Of a stretch of 64,000 bases of DNA, positions 1 to 10,030 are shown piece after piece. Within the stretch, counting starts at the first letter, position 1, and each line of letters opens with the position of its first letter. Position numbers and translations under genes: made by a program. Location: assembly GCA_964035015.1 (NCBI GenBank), contig OZ036002.1, positions 10,921,699 to 10,985,698 on the forward strand, given 5' to 3'. The notes under the pieces are model-generated. The model saw nothing but the letters and a program-made list of their open reading frames with translations, was not told the DNA's origin and ran no database searches. This DNA is from Corallium rubrum. Lineage: Eukaryota > Cnidaria > Anthozoa > Scleralcyonacea > Coralliidae.

Positions 1-89
1 ATTCTTTGCCAGAGAACGATTTCGTTTTTCTAGTTTTTAAACGACTACATATTCAAGTATTAGTTTGCTTTCTTTTGGAGATGTTTGGT

Positions 90-105
90 GGCTCTTAAAA
101 GAGCC
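90..105 (-). terminator. Histone mRNA 3' stem-loop of H2B copy 1
   Basis: Read on the minus strand this is GGCTCTTTTAAGAGCC, a 6-bp stem with a 4-base loop, about 32 bases past the stop codon. It is followed by a purine-rich stretch (CCAAAAGAAAG, about 69-79) of the kind bound by U7 snRNA. This is the standard 3' end of replication-dependent histone mRNAs, which are not polyadenylated. Confidence 0.95.
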
Positions 106-137
106 GTTTTATAGGTTTAGGACTTTTGAGTCTTGAT

Positions 138-506
138 CTATTTGCTGCTGGTGTATTTGGTCACAGCTTTGGTTCCTTCGCTGACAGCGTGTTTGGCGAG
201 TTCACCAGGCAAGAGAAGACGAACAGCAGTTTGAATCTCTCGTGAAGAGATCGTCGACTTCTTGTTGTAGTGAGCCAGACGGGAAGCTTCGGCAGCGATT
301 CTCTCGAAGATATCATTCACAAACGAGTTCATGATACCCATGGCTTTGCTCGAGATACCAGTGTCTGGATGAACTTGCTTCAGAACTTTGTAGATGTAGA
401 TGGCGTAGCTTTCTTTACGTTTGCTTCGTCTCTTCTTCTCACCTGGCGCTCCTCCTTTCTTGCCAGCCTTCTTTCCACCTTTCGACGCTACTGCTTTGGG
501 AGGCAT
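138..506 (-). CDS. H2B: Histone H2B (copy 1)
   Basis: Core histone H2B, 122 aa and intron-less; it pairs with H2A in the nucleosome. A lysine-rich tail (residues 1-30) is followed by the histone fold, with the motifs [38 protein letters not shown] and the C-terminal [22 protein letters not shown], which holds the conserved ubiquitylation-site lysine. The length is normal for the family. The start is the only ATG giving a canonical PPKA N terminus. A TATA box lies about 90 bases upstream, a CCAAT box farther up, and the histone stem-loop downstream, so it should be a replication-dependent, S-phase gene. The protein is identical to the copy at 31649-32017. No H2A gene lies upstream, although metazoan H2A and H2B genes are often divergent pairs. 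Confidence 0.97.
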   Translation of the reverse strand: MPPKAVASKGGKKAGKKGGAPGEKKRRSKRKESYAIYIYKVLKQVHPDTGISSKAMGIMNSFVNDIFERIAAEASRLAHYNKKSTISSREIQTAVRLLLPGELAKHAVSEGTKAVTKYTSSK

Positions 507-594
507 CTTTCAATAATTCTTCACTTTAATACGAATAGTCTTGAAACTTCGAAGACGAGTAGATGAATAGTGTCGAACAAAATGAAATCACCTC

Positions 595-658
595 CTTTTA
601 TATCCGTCGACGCGGATAGCTCATTAAAACAGGATCAAAAATCCTCAATTTTGATTGG
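595..658 (-). promoter_or_regulatory. H2B copy 1 promoter: TATA and CCAAT boxes
   Basis: On the minus strand GATATAAAAG occupies 595-604 and CCAAT occupies 654-658, about 50 bases apart. The order and spacing recur at copy 2 (CCAAT 31497-31501, TATA 31551-31560). The positions fit transcription starting about 30 bases below the TATA box, inside the short 5' UTR. Confidence 0.85.
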
Positions 659-666
659 ATGGTCTA

Positions 667-950
667 GGGTGGACCTCTGCGAAGACACCCCGTATCTTTG
701 ACCGGACAAAAGAATTTCTTCCCAATGATCCGTTCAACTATCCTCTCTCCATTTCGAATGTAAACAGTCTTAATTTCACTTGAATCGAGAAAACTTGATC
801 CTATCGCTCATTCTCAGGCACATCATTACTTAATACTCACAACGCCATGGGTATTTCAATTCGAAATCATGCCTCTATCTGACTGGGGCTTTCAACGTCT
901 TTCAATTCAAACAAAAGCGGCTTTAATTGGGTGGACCTCTGCGAAGACAC
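667..950. repeat. Two direct copies of a 22-bp motif upstream of H2B
   Basis: An identical 22-bp word (core GGACCTCTGCGAAGACAC) stands at 667-688 and 929-950. Both copies recur, one with mismatches, at the matching places upstream of the second H2B gene (31206-31227 and 31467-31488). The outer copy marks the edge of the duplicated unit. It could be a promoter element or the scar of unequal exchange in a former histone array. Confidence 0.75.
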
Positions 951-1604
951 TCTATCCAAAGCACAAGGGGCCAACCACCCGGCTCGTGATGTTTCAACAA
1001 TACTTTTTATATCAAAATCTCTTTAGAAAATTCTCATTGTTGACAACTTGATTGCAATACAGTATTCGCTTAAAAATAGCTTTTTAAAATGTGAAACCTT
1101 GCACTTCAGAGATCCGTGTTCCTGACAAGTCAACAGCGCTTTATATTTTGCCTGGCATCACCAAGTTGCCTGGCATCACTACGTTGCTTTCGGTTTCAAA
1201 GTCGCATGCATATTTGGGAGGTCGAAGTGCCATGCATCTATTGATGCAAGCGACATTTTTTACGCGACTTTTTTAACACGACATTTTAGACTTGCCACAA
1301 TGGCGGCGCCACGGGGTGGACTGTCCACCCTAATTCTTTTCCAGATCGAATTCTTAATTTTTCCAAATCCGTGGAGAAAACATTTGGGGGGGGGGGGGGG
1401 GGGAGGAGGACGAAGTAGTATTGACAGTACTATATTGCATTTCATGAAGGCTTACATAAAGTACTTCCCTCCGCTGATACGAAGTAGTTAGGGCTTGGGC
1501 GAAATTTCGGTAATCGCCTCATCGAGATAATATGGAATTAATATATTCAAAGTCCTAAAGTGCGTTTTCTTTTGAGCATTTTTTATGACGTTTTATAACC
1601 TTCA
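951..1604. other. Non-coding spacer with a poly-G run
   Basis: No gene is seen. The stretch holds a poly-G tract (about 1386-1403) and short low-complexity sequence. The longest open frames are broken and show no recognisable motif. Confidence 0.6.
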
Positions 1605-1735
1605 GAATTCTGCAAAATCACCCCTCAAAGTGCAGGAAATGGCGTTTCAGGGATTCTAGATTCCAAAATTTTCCTGGGCGGCATGCCCCCAGACCCCCCT
1701 AGAGGTTTCTCGCGCCTTCGGCGCTCGGTTTGTCC
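1605..1735 (+). mobile_element. hAT-like interior fragment
   Basis: The words AGGAAATGGCGTTTCAG, then CCAAAATTTTCC and GGCATGCCCCCAGACC also occur, in the same order, in the delimited hAT element at 63280-63632 and in fragments at 42340-42560 and 49670-49715. Termini are not visible here. Confidence 0.55.
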
Positions 1736-1815
1736 GCCGCCACAAGTCGACCACTACTACTGTTGTCGGTGACCTATTAAAATGAACTAAGATCCTAATT
1801 CCGTCGGTTCATTTA

Positions 1816-1925
1816 GACCCTGTTTACATTAGAGCAAAAGTATCCGGATTCACATTGTTTTCCATCCTCATGGGAATAAAAAACAATGTGAATCCGGAAA
1901 TTTTTACTCTAGTGTAAACGGGGTC
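1816..1925. mobile_element. 110-bp MITE with TTA target duplication
   Basis: The inverted ends read GACCCTGTTTACA and TGTAAACGGGGTC, with near-perfect inner arms around ATCCGGATTCACATTGTTTT. TTA flanks both sides (1813-1815, 1926-1928). TWA duplications are typical of PIF/Harbinger elements. A relative sits at 32130-32304. Confidence 0.75.
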
Positions 1926-2114
1926 TTAGCATTCCAATTCTTGGTCTTCATCTGACGTCACGGCGGCCATGTTGGTGCACAGAAACAATGAAATAGCGGC
2001 CATGTTGGTGCACAACCTTTATCCTACGGGAATTTAACTCTATTCTTATTCAAACATTTCGTATTGTTTCACACCTTCAAATACAAACAAACTTTAAAAC
2101 AATAATCGTCAATT

Positions 2115-2322
2115 CAACTTAGATACGCACATTAAGTGGTAACCTCATTATATTTACACGTATTTAATCTTCGGAGAGACATCTACATTAATTAAGGGGT
2201 GACCCCATTCTTCTAGAATTCTAATTTCGCGGAGATATACCCGCAGTTTATGTGGTGACCCCATACAGTTCCTTTTCTATCTTATTTTAAGAGATATCCA
2301 CAAGTGTTGTGGTAACCTTAGT
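2115..2322 (+). repeat. Imperfect minisatellite, four ~57-bp units
   Basis: The pattern AGAYAT..CAC...GTGGTRACCYCAT appears at about 2121, 2176, 2232 and 2290. The units have diverged considerably. Confidence 0.55.
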
Positions 2323-2790
2323 TTATAATAGTAGCAAACTTGACTGTTTTTTTTTACTTTAGACCAAAGCACTATACACCATGTCTTATCCTTTACTGGT
2401 TGCCCACAAAAACTGTTTACTAATTTGTTGGGGTTTTTTATGTTCACCAAATGAGAGCAAATACCACACAATGACATCACTATTCCAAAATTGAAGGTGT
2501 CTAACTTTATTTTAATTCAGGATTCTTGCTGCCTCAAATGGGACGAAAACATTCAGCCAACTTCGCAGGCAACTCTGTGCAGTCTGTGGCCAAAGCTAAC
2601 AGTTACATCCCTTTGCCCACTCCACCAGAGTTTACGCAATCTACCCACGGTTTGCCCACTCCACACGAATTTTTCTCACCTCTTCCCAATAAGAGTGATT
2701 GGTCAGTTATTGTGTTTATATCAGGCTGTGACGGTTGTGACGTCGCGGCATATTTCTCAGTCTTATTTCATAAAAGAAACAGAAAATGAA

Positions 2791-2943
2791 CGCCCTGTAT
2801 TTATATAACCTGATGCACACATTCGAGTGAGTTTGAGAGAATTCGAAAATACTTATCAGTGTAAACACTCGCCTACGGCTCGAATTGACATAAATTCTCC
2901 CAACTCACTCTCGTGTTTGCATCAGGCTATATAAACACGGGCG
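2791..2943. mobile_element. MITE with 5' CGCCC termini
   Basis: The ends CGCCCTGTATTTATATA and TATATAAACACGGGCG are inverted, and the inner arms continue with CCTGATGCA and ACTCACTC words. A half copy appears near 33460-33515. No clear target duplication is seen. Confidence 0.6.
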
Positions 2944-3122
2944 GCCATTTTGTTTTCTTAATTATCTTATATATGTAGCTATACTACTCTCTAAACCATT
3001 AGTAGTCTACCATGTGCAATGATACCAGTGGCAGAAAATGTTTTTGTTTTTAAACTGCGGTAGCAAAAAAGAAATTTTTCCCATCTCTGCACCCAGCCGA
3101 TGCCAAAGCGATTTTCGTCAAC

Positions 3123-3423
3123 CAGTGGCGTAATTGAGGAAGACGGGGGCCCTTAGGCATATTTGATGTGGGGACCCCTATTGTCATGATTTCACTGACA
3201 TGGTTTGAAAGCTGTATTACTTGATAGATGTGTTTTTAGAAGAAGAGAAGATTTATTACTTATATAGTATTTTTACTTTATATAATATATATATATATAT
3301 ATATCAAGGAACCAAATTAAACTATTTCGGGGCGGGGCTGCGGCGGGCTGGGGGGCCCTGCCCCCAACTGTCGGAGGCCCTTAGCTCTCGCCCTAACCCT
3401 ACCTAATGAGCGTCACACCACTG
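3123..3423. mobile_element. Short hAT element, 8-bp target duplication
   Basis: The left end is CAGTGGCGTAATTGAGG and the right end is ACACCACTG. TCGTCAAC is exactly duplicated at 3115-3122 and 3424-3431. An 8-bp duplication with CAG...CTG ends is the hAT signature. At 301 bp it has no coding capacity. It contains a short (AT)n tract near 3283-3304. Confidence 0.85.
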
Positions 3424-3531
3424 TCGTCAACCTTTGCAATCTCACACCCACAGCCAGCATTCCCTGGCCCTTTGAAGACAAACAGACCTGGGAACGAAGT
3501 TTGGGGTTTAACAGCACGTGTTTTCCACTGA

Positions 3532-3533
<2 letters not shown>

Positions 3534-3613
<80 letters not shown>
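3534..3613. repeat. (AT)n microsatellite
   Basis: About 80 bp of uninterrupted AT dinucleotides. Confidence 0.97.
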
Positions 3614-3614
<1 letters not shown>

Positions 3615-3936
3615 CTGGACGTCTGCGAGTCCTGTTCAAAATGTGACCAAGCAAAGATGGCAAAATACGAGTCTTTTCTCTCATGGTAGCGACCGCTGAC
3701 CATATACTGTCCAAAATGTTTACTTGACTGAGGGCTCAGCCGCGCCCGCAGGTCGATCAATTCAGTTGTAAAATCATTTCTGAGAAAAAAGGTCAGCGGT
3801 TACTACCATGGGAGAAAGGATCCATAAACCGTCATCTTGGATTGTTCACCCATATCATTCACAGTCATTGATATAGGGCACCCGCAGTCCAGTTATATAT
3901 ATATATATATACTAGGTCATTGGTGCTTTCACGTGA

Positions 3937-3942
3937 TTTAAT
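3937..3942 (-). terminator. Candidate poly(A) signal of bZIP gene A
   Basis: ATTAAA on the minus strand, 23 bases after the bZIP stop codon. It is the nearest poly(A)-signal variant before an AT microsatellite. Use is inferred. Confidence 0.5.
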
Positions 3943-3964
3943 GTAAACGCATCACGTGTGTCAA

Positions 3965-6333
3965 TCACGAATGCGATTGCCTCATGTTGCAACGATGTTC
4001 CCGAAGCATTTGCGCAAGTTGTTCTTTCTCAAGTCTCAGACTTTCGATTTCTGTCTCCAAAATTTCGTTGGATTCTTCGATGGTGCTTGCTTCCTGGATA
4101 AAATGACAATAACATGCGCGTAAAGTCACACAGCTCTTGCTTTAAAGGTGGGCCGCCATCTTGAATTTTATGACGTAAAACGAGTGCACTTAATGTCCCA
4201 AAACAATGAAACCATTGTCTTGGAATAATAGTAAGTGCAACTATTATACGTCATCATATCCAAGATGGCGACGCCCATAAGGCCTGTCCGTTCGAATTTC
4301 CTTACTGCGTTGTATACGCTTCGGGAGTGTGGTAGCCTGCGTGCAGACTCCACCTGAATTTAATAATTAAATATGATAGATATTTAAAGTGTCACTAAGA
4401 CGAAAAATCGTCAGTCTTTTTTTGATCTAATCATAAAGTACATTTAAAATGAGGATGAACGGCGTTTGTGGTTTGTAAATATCTCATCTCGTTCAAGAGA
4501 TATTCACGTTCTTGAAATATGCAAATTATATGGCTGATGACGTCATTTTCTCCAAACGAGCGAAATGAAAATCGTAAAATTAGGAATATCTCTAGAAATA
4601 AACAATAGAAAGTGCTCAAATTTTGCATGCTTATAGTATTAAATAAAATACGTTTCATTGTGGAACTTTAGTCATTTTCGTGGAAACTGCTGGTTCCTGG
4701 CCCCCTCCAATGATAAAATTAAATTTTCTTATTTATCAGCAATCAAGTAGCGTTTACTCCAGCGAATGAATGTGACGATTAGGGCTTATGTAGGCATTGT
4801 AATTCAAACGTTTAAATCTTTCTATTTTTAAACAATGAAGCAAAAATGATAATTCCCTTTTAAAGGTTTAGAGTAACCTGAGAGCATGCGCTTACCATGG
4901 CAATCACAAAAGTTCCACAGAGAAGTGTATTTTATTAGATACTATAAGCATACAAAGTTTAAGCACACTCTATTGTTTATTTCCAGAGATATTCCTTATT
5001 TTACGATTTTCATTTCGCTCGTTTGGAGAAAATGACGTCATCAGTCATAAATTTGCATATTGCCAAAACGTGAATATCTCCTGAACGAGATGAGATATTG
5101 ACAAACCACAAACGCCGTTCACCCTCATTTAAATGTACTTTATGATAAGATAAAAAAAAGACTGACAATTTTTTCATCATAGTGACACTTTAATTATTAA
5201 ATTCAGGTGGAGTCTGCACGCAGGCTAGAGTGTGGGAGTGGGGCAAGCGCAAGAAGGCGCAGCAACTCTCAGCGCGGCTTACGAATGCAGGCTTTCTGGC
5301 AGGTGTTGATAAAAAAGTAGGACAAAAGTAGGACTAAACTTTTCTAAAAAGTAGGAATAAAGTAGGAAAACGTGCAAAAAAGTAGGACAAAAGTAGAACT
5401 ATTTTTTGTGATTAATTTCGAATGACAATACCACAAAAATACAATTTAACCCCATTTTTACTAAAATGAAATATACAAAAGTGACCTCCTCTTCCCTTAC
5501 AGCCAACCGAGTTTTACTTCCGAGTTTTACTTTCTCTTGGCAGTATCAAGTCAAAATGTAATGATTCCACGAAACAGTTTTAAAAAAAAACAACTAGGAT
5601 TTTAAGTGAAAAAGTAGGAAAAAGTAGGAAAACCGAGTAATTTTGCATAAAACGTAGGAAAAGTAGGAGAGTGCAGAAAAAGTAGGAAAAGTAGGATCGC
5701 CAGAAAGCCTGCGAATGGTTCAATGACTGTTGTTGTCGCGATATTAATTTTGCCGGATAACATTTTGCTTTGGAAAGGCTCAAATTATTTTAGGGGAGCT
5801 CAGCCCCTTCTTGGTCTCGTATTCATGCGATTAAAGTTGCGTTCTCCTTCGTGGAATGTAATAAATGGAAATTGCGACTCAACTTATAATGCTTACACTA
5901 ACCTTGCTTAACCCAACCAGCTCTTCCCGACGACGCTTTCTGCACTTCTGCGCAGATAGTCTGTTGCGTTCTCTCCGTATCTTAATCCTTTGTACCTCTT
6001 CAGTGGTTAACTAGAATAAATTACACAAGAGATGGAATTGAACCAGATATATAGTATATTTTGTGAGGTAATTCACGTGCCACTGCCTTAGTGTGCATAG
6101 GCTTAAAAATATAGTTATAACAGCCACGAACAAGTAGACGAAATCAAAGTGAGCCCTGTTACCTCAATAGTTCTTGTTTTTTCATGATCGTCAATTTCCA
6201 CGGACCCGAGACCTTTTGCCTCTCTTCTCGACTTAATCGTTTTACGTAATTCACTTTTAACCATCAGAATGTCAGCATTGGCGCCGTTTTCGTCAGCAAG
6301 ATTCACACCATCTATCTGGTTCTCCTGCTTCAT
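3965..6333 (-). CDS. bZIP transcription factor A (Fos/ATF3/JDP2-like), three coding exons
   Basis: Coding exons on the minus strand are 6163-6333, 5903-6010 and 3965-4093 (57, 36 and 42 codons plus stop; 135 aa). All junctions are phase 0 with GT/AG borders (GAG|GTAAC, CTAG|TTAAC, AAG|GTTAG, CCAG|GAAGC). Exon 1 carries MVKSELRKTIKSRREAKGL. Exon 2 carries the basic region RRERNRLSAQKCRKRRRE, with the bZIP N-x7-R signature starting at Asn73 and the redox-type Cys at 80. Exon 3 carries the zipper, with heptad residues Leu91 (end of exon 2), Ile98, Leu105, Leu112 and Leu119, then His126. The register matches Fos and ATF3, including the closing histidine, so it should dimerise and bind AP-1 or CRE-type DNA in the nucleus. 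An acceptor-like CTGTAG about 20 bases before the ATG suggests an upstream 5' UTR exon. Intron 2 (1809 bp) holds several transposons. The exact subfamily (ATF3, JDP2, Fos or BATF) is not resolved. Confidence 0.88.
4150..4276. repeat. Inverted repeat in intron 2 of bZIP A
   Basis: GGGCCGCCATCTTGA pairs imperfectly with CAAGATGGCGACGCCC across about 95 bases, and inner arms around ATGACGTA also pair. It is probably a small MITE; no target duplication was seen. Confidence 0.5.
4333..5227. mobile_element. 895-bp foldback transposon in intron 2 of bZIP A
   Basis: Long inverted arms (about 330 bp each) begin TAGCCTGCGTGCAGACTCC and close with its complement. GAGTGTGG is duplicated exactly on both sides (4325-4332, 5228-5235). 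No transposase is present. Each arm carries a perfect TGACGTCA palindrome (4538-4545, 5033-5040). The 8-bp duplication suggests a hAT-type mobiliser, but the ends are not the usual CAG. Confidence 0.88.
5288..5711. mobile_element. 424-bp CAGGCTTTCTGGC element in intron 2 of bZIP A
   Basis: Inverted ends CAGGCTTTCTGGC and GCCAGAAAGCCTG are flanked by CGAATG at 5282-5287 and 5712-5717. The inside is a degenerate array of AAAAGTAGGA words. The hAT-like ends with only a 6-bp duplication are noted in the findings. Confidence 0.75.
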
Positions 6334-6499
6334 CGCAACACATTAAAATCCCTACAGAAAGACAAAATGCAGAAAAAAGTCAATGCCAGTAGCGTATAAC
6401 GAAGATGTTGCACTGGGGTAAAAAGAATGTTCACAATAGGCTTCTTAAATCCCGAATCGCGCTCGATATTTGCTATACCTTCCCGACCAGGGACGAACC

Positions 6500-6568
6500 C
6501 AACCTCGTACCCAGGGTCTTACCTCCGCTCCCCCCGGGAGTAGAGGTAAGACCCTGGGTACGAGGTTG
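6500..6568. mobile_element. 69-bp MITE with 9-bp target duplication
   Basis: Ends CAACCTCGTACCCAGG and CCTGGGTACGAGGTTG enclose a near-palindrome. GGACGAACC is repeated exactly at 6491-6499 and 6569-6577. It has the same ends as the larger element at 21327-22348. A 9-bp duplication is typical of Mutator-like elements. A 20-odd base poly-G run (6594-6615) follows. Confidence 0.85.
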
Positions 6569-6615
6569 GGACGAACCATTCTTTTTCTGGAAAGGGGGGG
6601 GGGGGGGGGGGGGTT

Positions 6616-7120
6616 AAATTGAAAAAAAATGTTTGCAAATACTGATAAAATCAAATAAATTGTGTGGAAACATAAAATATAATAAAGATGTTGAATAATT
6701 AATAAAAGAAATAGTTTGCAGAGATAGAGGCACTGAAAAAACTTATTTGTCCTGAACATGTTAAATCCTGACTTCACTTTACTTACACTTCGCTAGGACC
6801 CTAGTTCGAAAACTTTTTCTAAAGTTTGTGTGTCCGCAATCTAAAAGAATCTTTGTTTCATAACGAGCTCAAAAAAGATCATTTTTTGAAGCACGTAAAG
6901 AACGTAAAAAAATATTTAGAGTGGTCTTTATAAAAGTGTTCTATAATCTACTCGTCTACTTTTCTGTTCTTAATGCATCCTATAAGTGTTCCTCAGTCGG
7001 TTACGCAGATTAAAAGACAGTCATAGCCGTATTATCCGCAAACACTTCAAGATCTCTTAAAGTGTATATAACGCCTGTGGGGATTTAACATATTTGTAAT
7101 TTATGGATTCTCCTGAGAAA
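6616..7120. other. AT-rich spacer, no gene seen
   Basis: No motif, RNA gene or sizeable conserved frame was recognised. Confidence 0.5.
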
Positions 7121-7637
7121 AAAGTGCTTATATCACTTGTGGGGTTTTAACATGTTTGAATAGAGCAAAAAAGATAGTTAATAAGTTATTTTGCCATTTT
7201 TGATTTACTTTAATAGTTTCTGAGATATAAGCCTTTAAACATGCCAATTTCGGCTTTTCGCCAAACATTTCCGTCGTTCATTAATTTTTAAGCACGGGGG
7301 CCTGGGATTCAGGAACCTAAACCGACCGTCTTCTTAGTTGGAACTCTCGTGTGTACTGGAAAACGGGCGTGAGCTCGACATTTCGATTTTTCAGTCAAAT
7401 ATATGTATTTTTGTGAATCAATAAGCCGAAACGTAGTTGTTTTGGATTGACTCGTTCCTGAGTCCCAGGCCCCCAAGGTGTTAAAATGAACGACGGAAAT
7501 TTTTGAGAATTGGCATGTTCAGAAGCCAATATGTCAGGAACTATTTGACTAAATCAAAAACGGCAAAATAACTTATTAACTGACTTTTTCTGCCCTATTT
7601 AAATACGCTAAAACCCCACAAGTGATACAAGCACTTT
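7121..7637. mobile_element. Foldback element with AAAGTGC ends
   Basis: Arms starting AAAGTGCTTATATCACTTGT and ending with the near-complement ACAAGTGATACAAGCACTTT pair over about 180 bases each. The loop contains palindromic words (GGGGGCCTGGGATTCAGG and its partner). No clear target duplication was found. Confidence 0.7.
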
Positions 7638-7689
7638 AACGATCTTAACAACCTTGAAAAGGACCTTGAACGTCTGTTAAATTATACAA

Positions 7690-8280
7690 TCCTGCCGAAA
7701 TATTAAAACCGGCCAGCATATTGCATTTTAATATAACAGGCAGTAACAAAAGTGAGAATATCCGCACTTATAAACTACCACTCCCAGTTGAATCTGGCCG
7801 ATATAACAAAACCCCGTACGAGGAACGAAAGTCTACTTTATGTCACTCGAATGAAATCGGTGATGAATTTCACTATTTAATGTCCTGCTCCAACAAAAGG
7901 TTTGTAGAGCTTCGAAATACTTTTATAAATAATATATACAGTTTCAACGCGTCTTTCCATTTACTTGACACAAAGGATTTCTTTCTATATATAATAAATG
8001 TACACGATAAGTGTATCATGAAAATAATATCAAAATATTTCCATGACATTCTTTCATTATATGATAGTCATTATATTGTCTAACCCATATTACCATACAC
8101 TGTACTTCTAGCTATATTATCTAACTCACGTCATTACTATACCCTTTACACTTTTAACCATATATAGTTTGTATGGTATTATCTAGTTCATGTTACGGTA
8201 CGTTCTGTACTTTTATGTAAATATCTTTTCATATGTGCCTGTATTGGTATTTGATGAATAAAGTATTATTATTATAACAG
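7690..8280 (+). mobile_element. 3' end of a LINE retrotransposon
   Basis: An open segment (7721-8083) encodes a C-terminal LINE-like tail with a Cys-Cys-His-Cys pattern (LCHSNEIGDEFHYLMSC) common after the reverse transcriptase of some LINEs. It is followed by about 190 bases of UTR and a terminal GAATAAAGTATTATTATTAT. The reverse transcriptase and 5' part are missing, so the copy is 5'-truncated. The clade is not resolved. Confidence 0.65.
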
Positions 8281-8644
8281 GTAATATTGCCGGCTTCTCT
8301 TCTCTACAAAGCAAGCATTCAGTTGGTGGTTTGTCTTAAAGTAAATACTAAAAACGGTTAAACCCACACAAAAGAACCGCCTACTAAGATTCTGACCAAT
8401 ATTTATAAAACAAAAACAATTGTTCCTGCATGATATGGTGTATTTCCTTATAGAGTACATCTGGTTAAAAAAGAGTGTATTCATATATCCAGAACACAAT
8501 GTATTACACTAATTATTGCTATATAAAGAAGCAAATATATGTAAACTAAATAGTTAAATTTCAACTGGAGGTTCTTAATCTGCAGTTTCTAGTTTTATGC
8601 ATGTTATTACTGTAATCATAAAGAATGTCAATTTACAGCTCTTT

Positions 8645-8880
8645 CATGTGTCACTTCGTTCTTGAGATATTGAAGTTTGTTTGATATGCAGATTTAACCC
8701 ATTGACGTCACGTTGAAACATACAATGTTTCAAGTGATTTATTAATTCGTTTGACAATTGCAAAGATATAAAACGTTTTTCAATAAGTCATTATGCACGT
8801 CTAGCTGCGTCAGTGATGAATTAAGAGATTAAATTTACGAATCAAACAAATCTCAATATCTGAAAAACGAAGAGAGATAC
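8645..8880. repeat. Imperfect palindromic element
   Basis: TTCTTGAGATATTGAAGTTTG and a diverged complement near 8845-8875 bracket TGACGTCA (8703-8710). Wording resembles the foldback elements at 38888 and 44933 (TTCTTGAGATAT), so it may be a decayed relative. Confidence 0.4.
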
Positions 8881-9019
8881 GTCTGCGACGCAGACTAAGA
8901 GAGATATATGGAAGAGTTCTAAACACCAATCTTTATATTTTAATTTATTATAATCACAAGACTGGCTTCTTTGAAAACTCCTAAGTACGCATGTAGACGC
9001 ACCTTTATAGTATTTTACT

Positions 9020-9078
9020 TTGGCTAACGTCAGACGATTTTACTCGTCAAGGAAAGACTCCTCGTAGTCAAGGGGTTA
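9020..9078 (+). repeat. Dispersed GACGATTTTACTCGTC hairpin repeat, copy 1
   Basis: The pattern is CTAACGTCAGACGATTTTAC, then TCGTCAAGG...CTC...GGGGTTAA. The core GACGA/TCGTC forms a short hairpin. Related copies are at about 23281-23342, 23413-23480, 35228-35275 and 41401-41475. Confidence 0.6.
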
Positions 9079-9840
9079 AAAACAAATTTAAATGCTAAAA
9101 CAATATATATTAACAATCTTCCACAATATACAAATAATTGTTAACAATCTTAACAATATATTATACGGGTTCCTTATAATCTTTACTTCTTTAGTATCTA
9201 TATTTTCTATTTAAATAGCCATGTTTGCATGGCAAGGTAAATATTCTTTGCATTGTCAGATTTTAGTCAGGCCATTATGTGTTAATTATATAGTGTGTAT
9301 ATATGTCTCTTTGTCTTTTTTAACTTCCTTTTTTCTTTTGTTTCCTTCCAATTGTAAATATAGATAAAACTTCCTTTTATTTCTTAAAAATAATTACATG
9401 ACTGTATTACTATATATATTTCTCAAACTCATTAATAATTCATGAGGAAAACATAATGGGAATCAGTTACTGAGACGTTGTTGTGAAATGTGGTACCTCA
9501 AATTTATCTTTAAATACTGATTTGTTTGAGAAGCTGTACCATACACTCGAAAGCTGTTTATTATCTGTTTTAAAAACACCTCGAAGTGAGTTAAAGAACT
9601 CGGCTATCGCCTCGTTTTTTAAACACACTCTCGGTGTTTTCAAATTAGATATAATAAACGGCTTCTCGTGTGCATGATATATTGCGTATATATATATATA
9701 TATATTATTATTATATATATATATATATCTTATATATGAAAGAGCTTAATAGAAAGTCTGCCCAGATTTCTAGTATAAGCCCCTAACAAAATACTAAAAA
9801 AACATGTATAAATACAATACATTTATATATGGGCAAAAAT
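9079..9840. other. AT-rich spacer with (AT)n tract
   Basis: No gene is seen. An (AT)n/(TA)n tract lies at about 9687-9728. Confidence 0.55.
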
Positions 9841-10030
9841 AATAAATAAATAAATACATAAATAAATAAATAAATAAATAAAATAACTTTATTTAATAGT
9901 TTTGTAACTGCTTTGTATGGTGAATAATGTAATATATAAATTCTTGCAGATACCTGCATGTAAAAATTATTTATTAGGCTGAGTTTTCGTCCTGTGGTGC
10001 CCAGGACATCATCAGAACGGCGAAATGTAT
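9841..10030 (-). mobile_element. Retroelement tail with (TTTA)n and hammerhead-like motif
   Basis: On the minus strand a hammerhead-like core (9985-10015) is followed by about 100 bases and a (TTTA)n tail (9841-9885). The order resembles ends of Penelope-like or other non-LTR elements. No protein is attached. Confidence 0.45.
9985..10015 (-). ncRNA. Hammerhead ribozyme-like core
   Basis: On the minus strand CTGATGA (10009-10015) is followed by helix II, GTCCTG paired with CAGGAC around loop GGCACCA, and then GAAA (9985-9988). Core bases and helix II are perfect. I cannot draw helices I and III with a convincing cleavage site, so activity is uncertain. Confidence 0.5.

Larger units (their letters stand above)
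52..951 (-). repeat. Inverted histone H2B unit, copy 1
   Basis: This ~0.9 kb block is repeated in inverse orientation at about 31204-32102. Similarity starts just beyond the histone 3' end, spans the gene and promoter, and stops at a short motif (GGACCTCTGCGAAGACAC) at its upstream edge. Outside these limits I see no similarity. The coding parts differ at four synonymous sites by my reading; the upstream parts differ more. Confidence 0.9.

Noticed and set aside
270-566. Open frames antisense to the H2B genes (also 31589-31885)
   Set aside because: They mirror the histone codons on the opposite strand and have no independent features.
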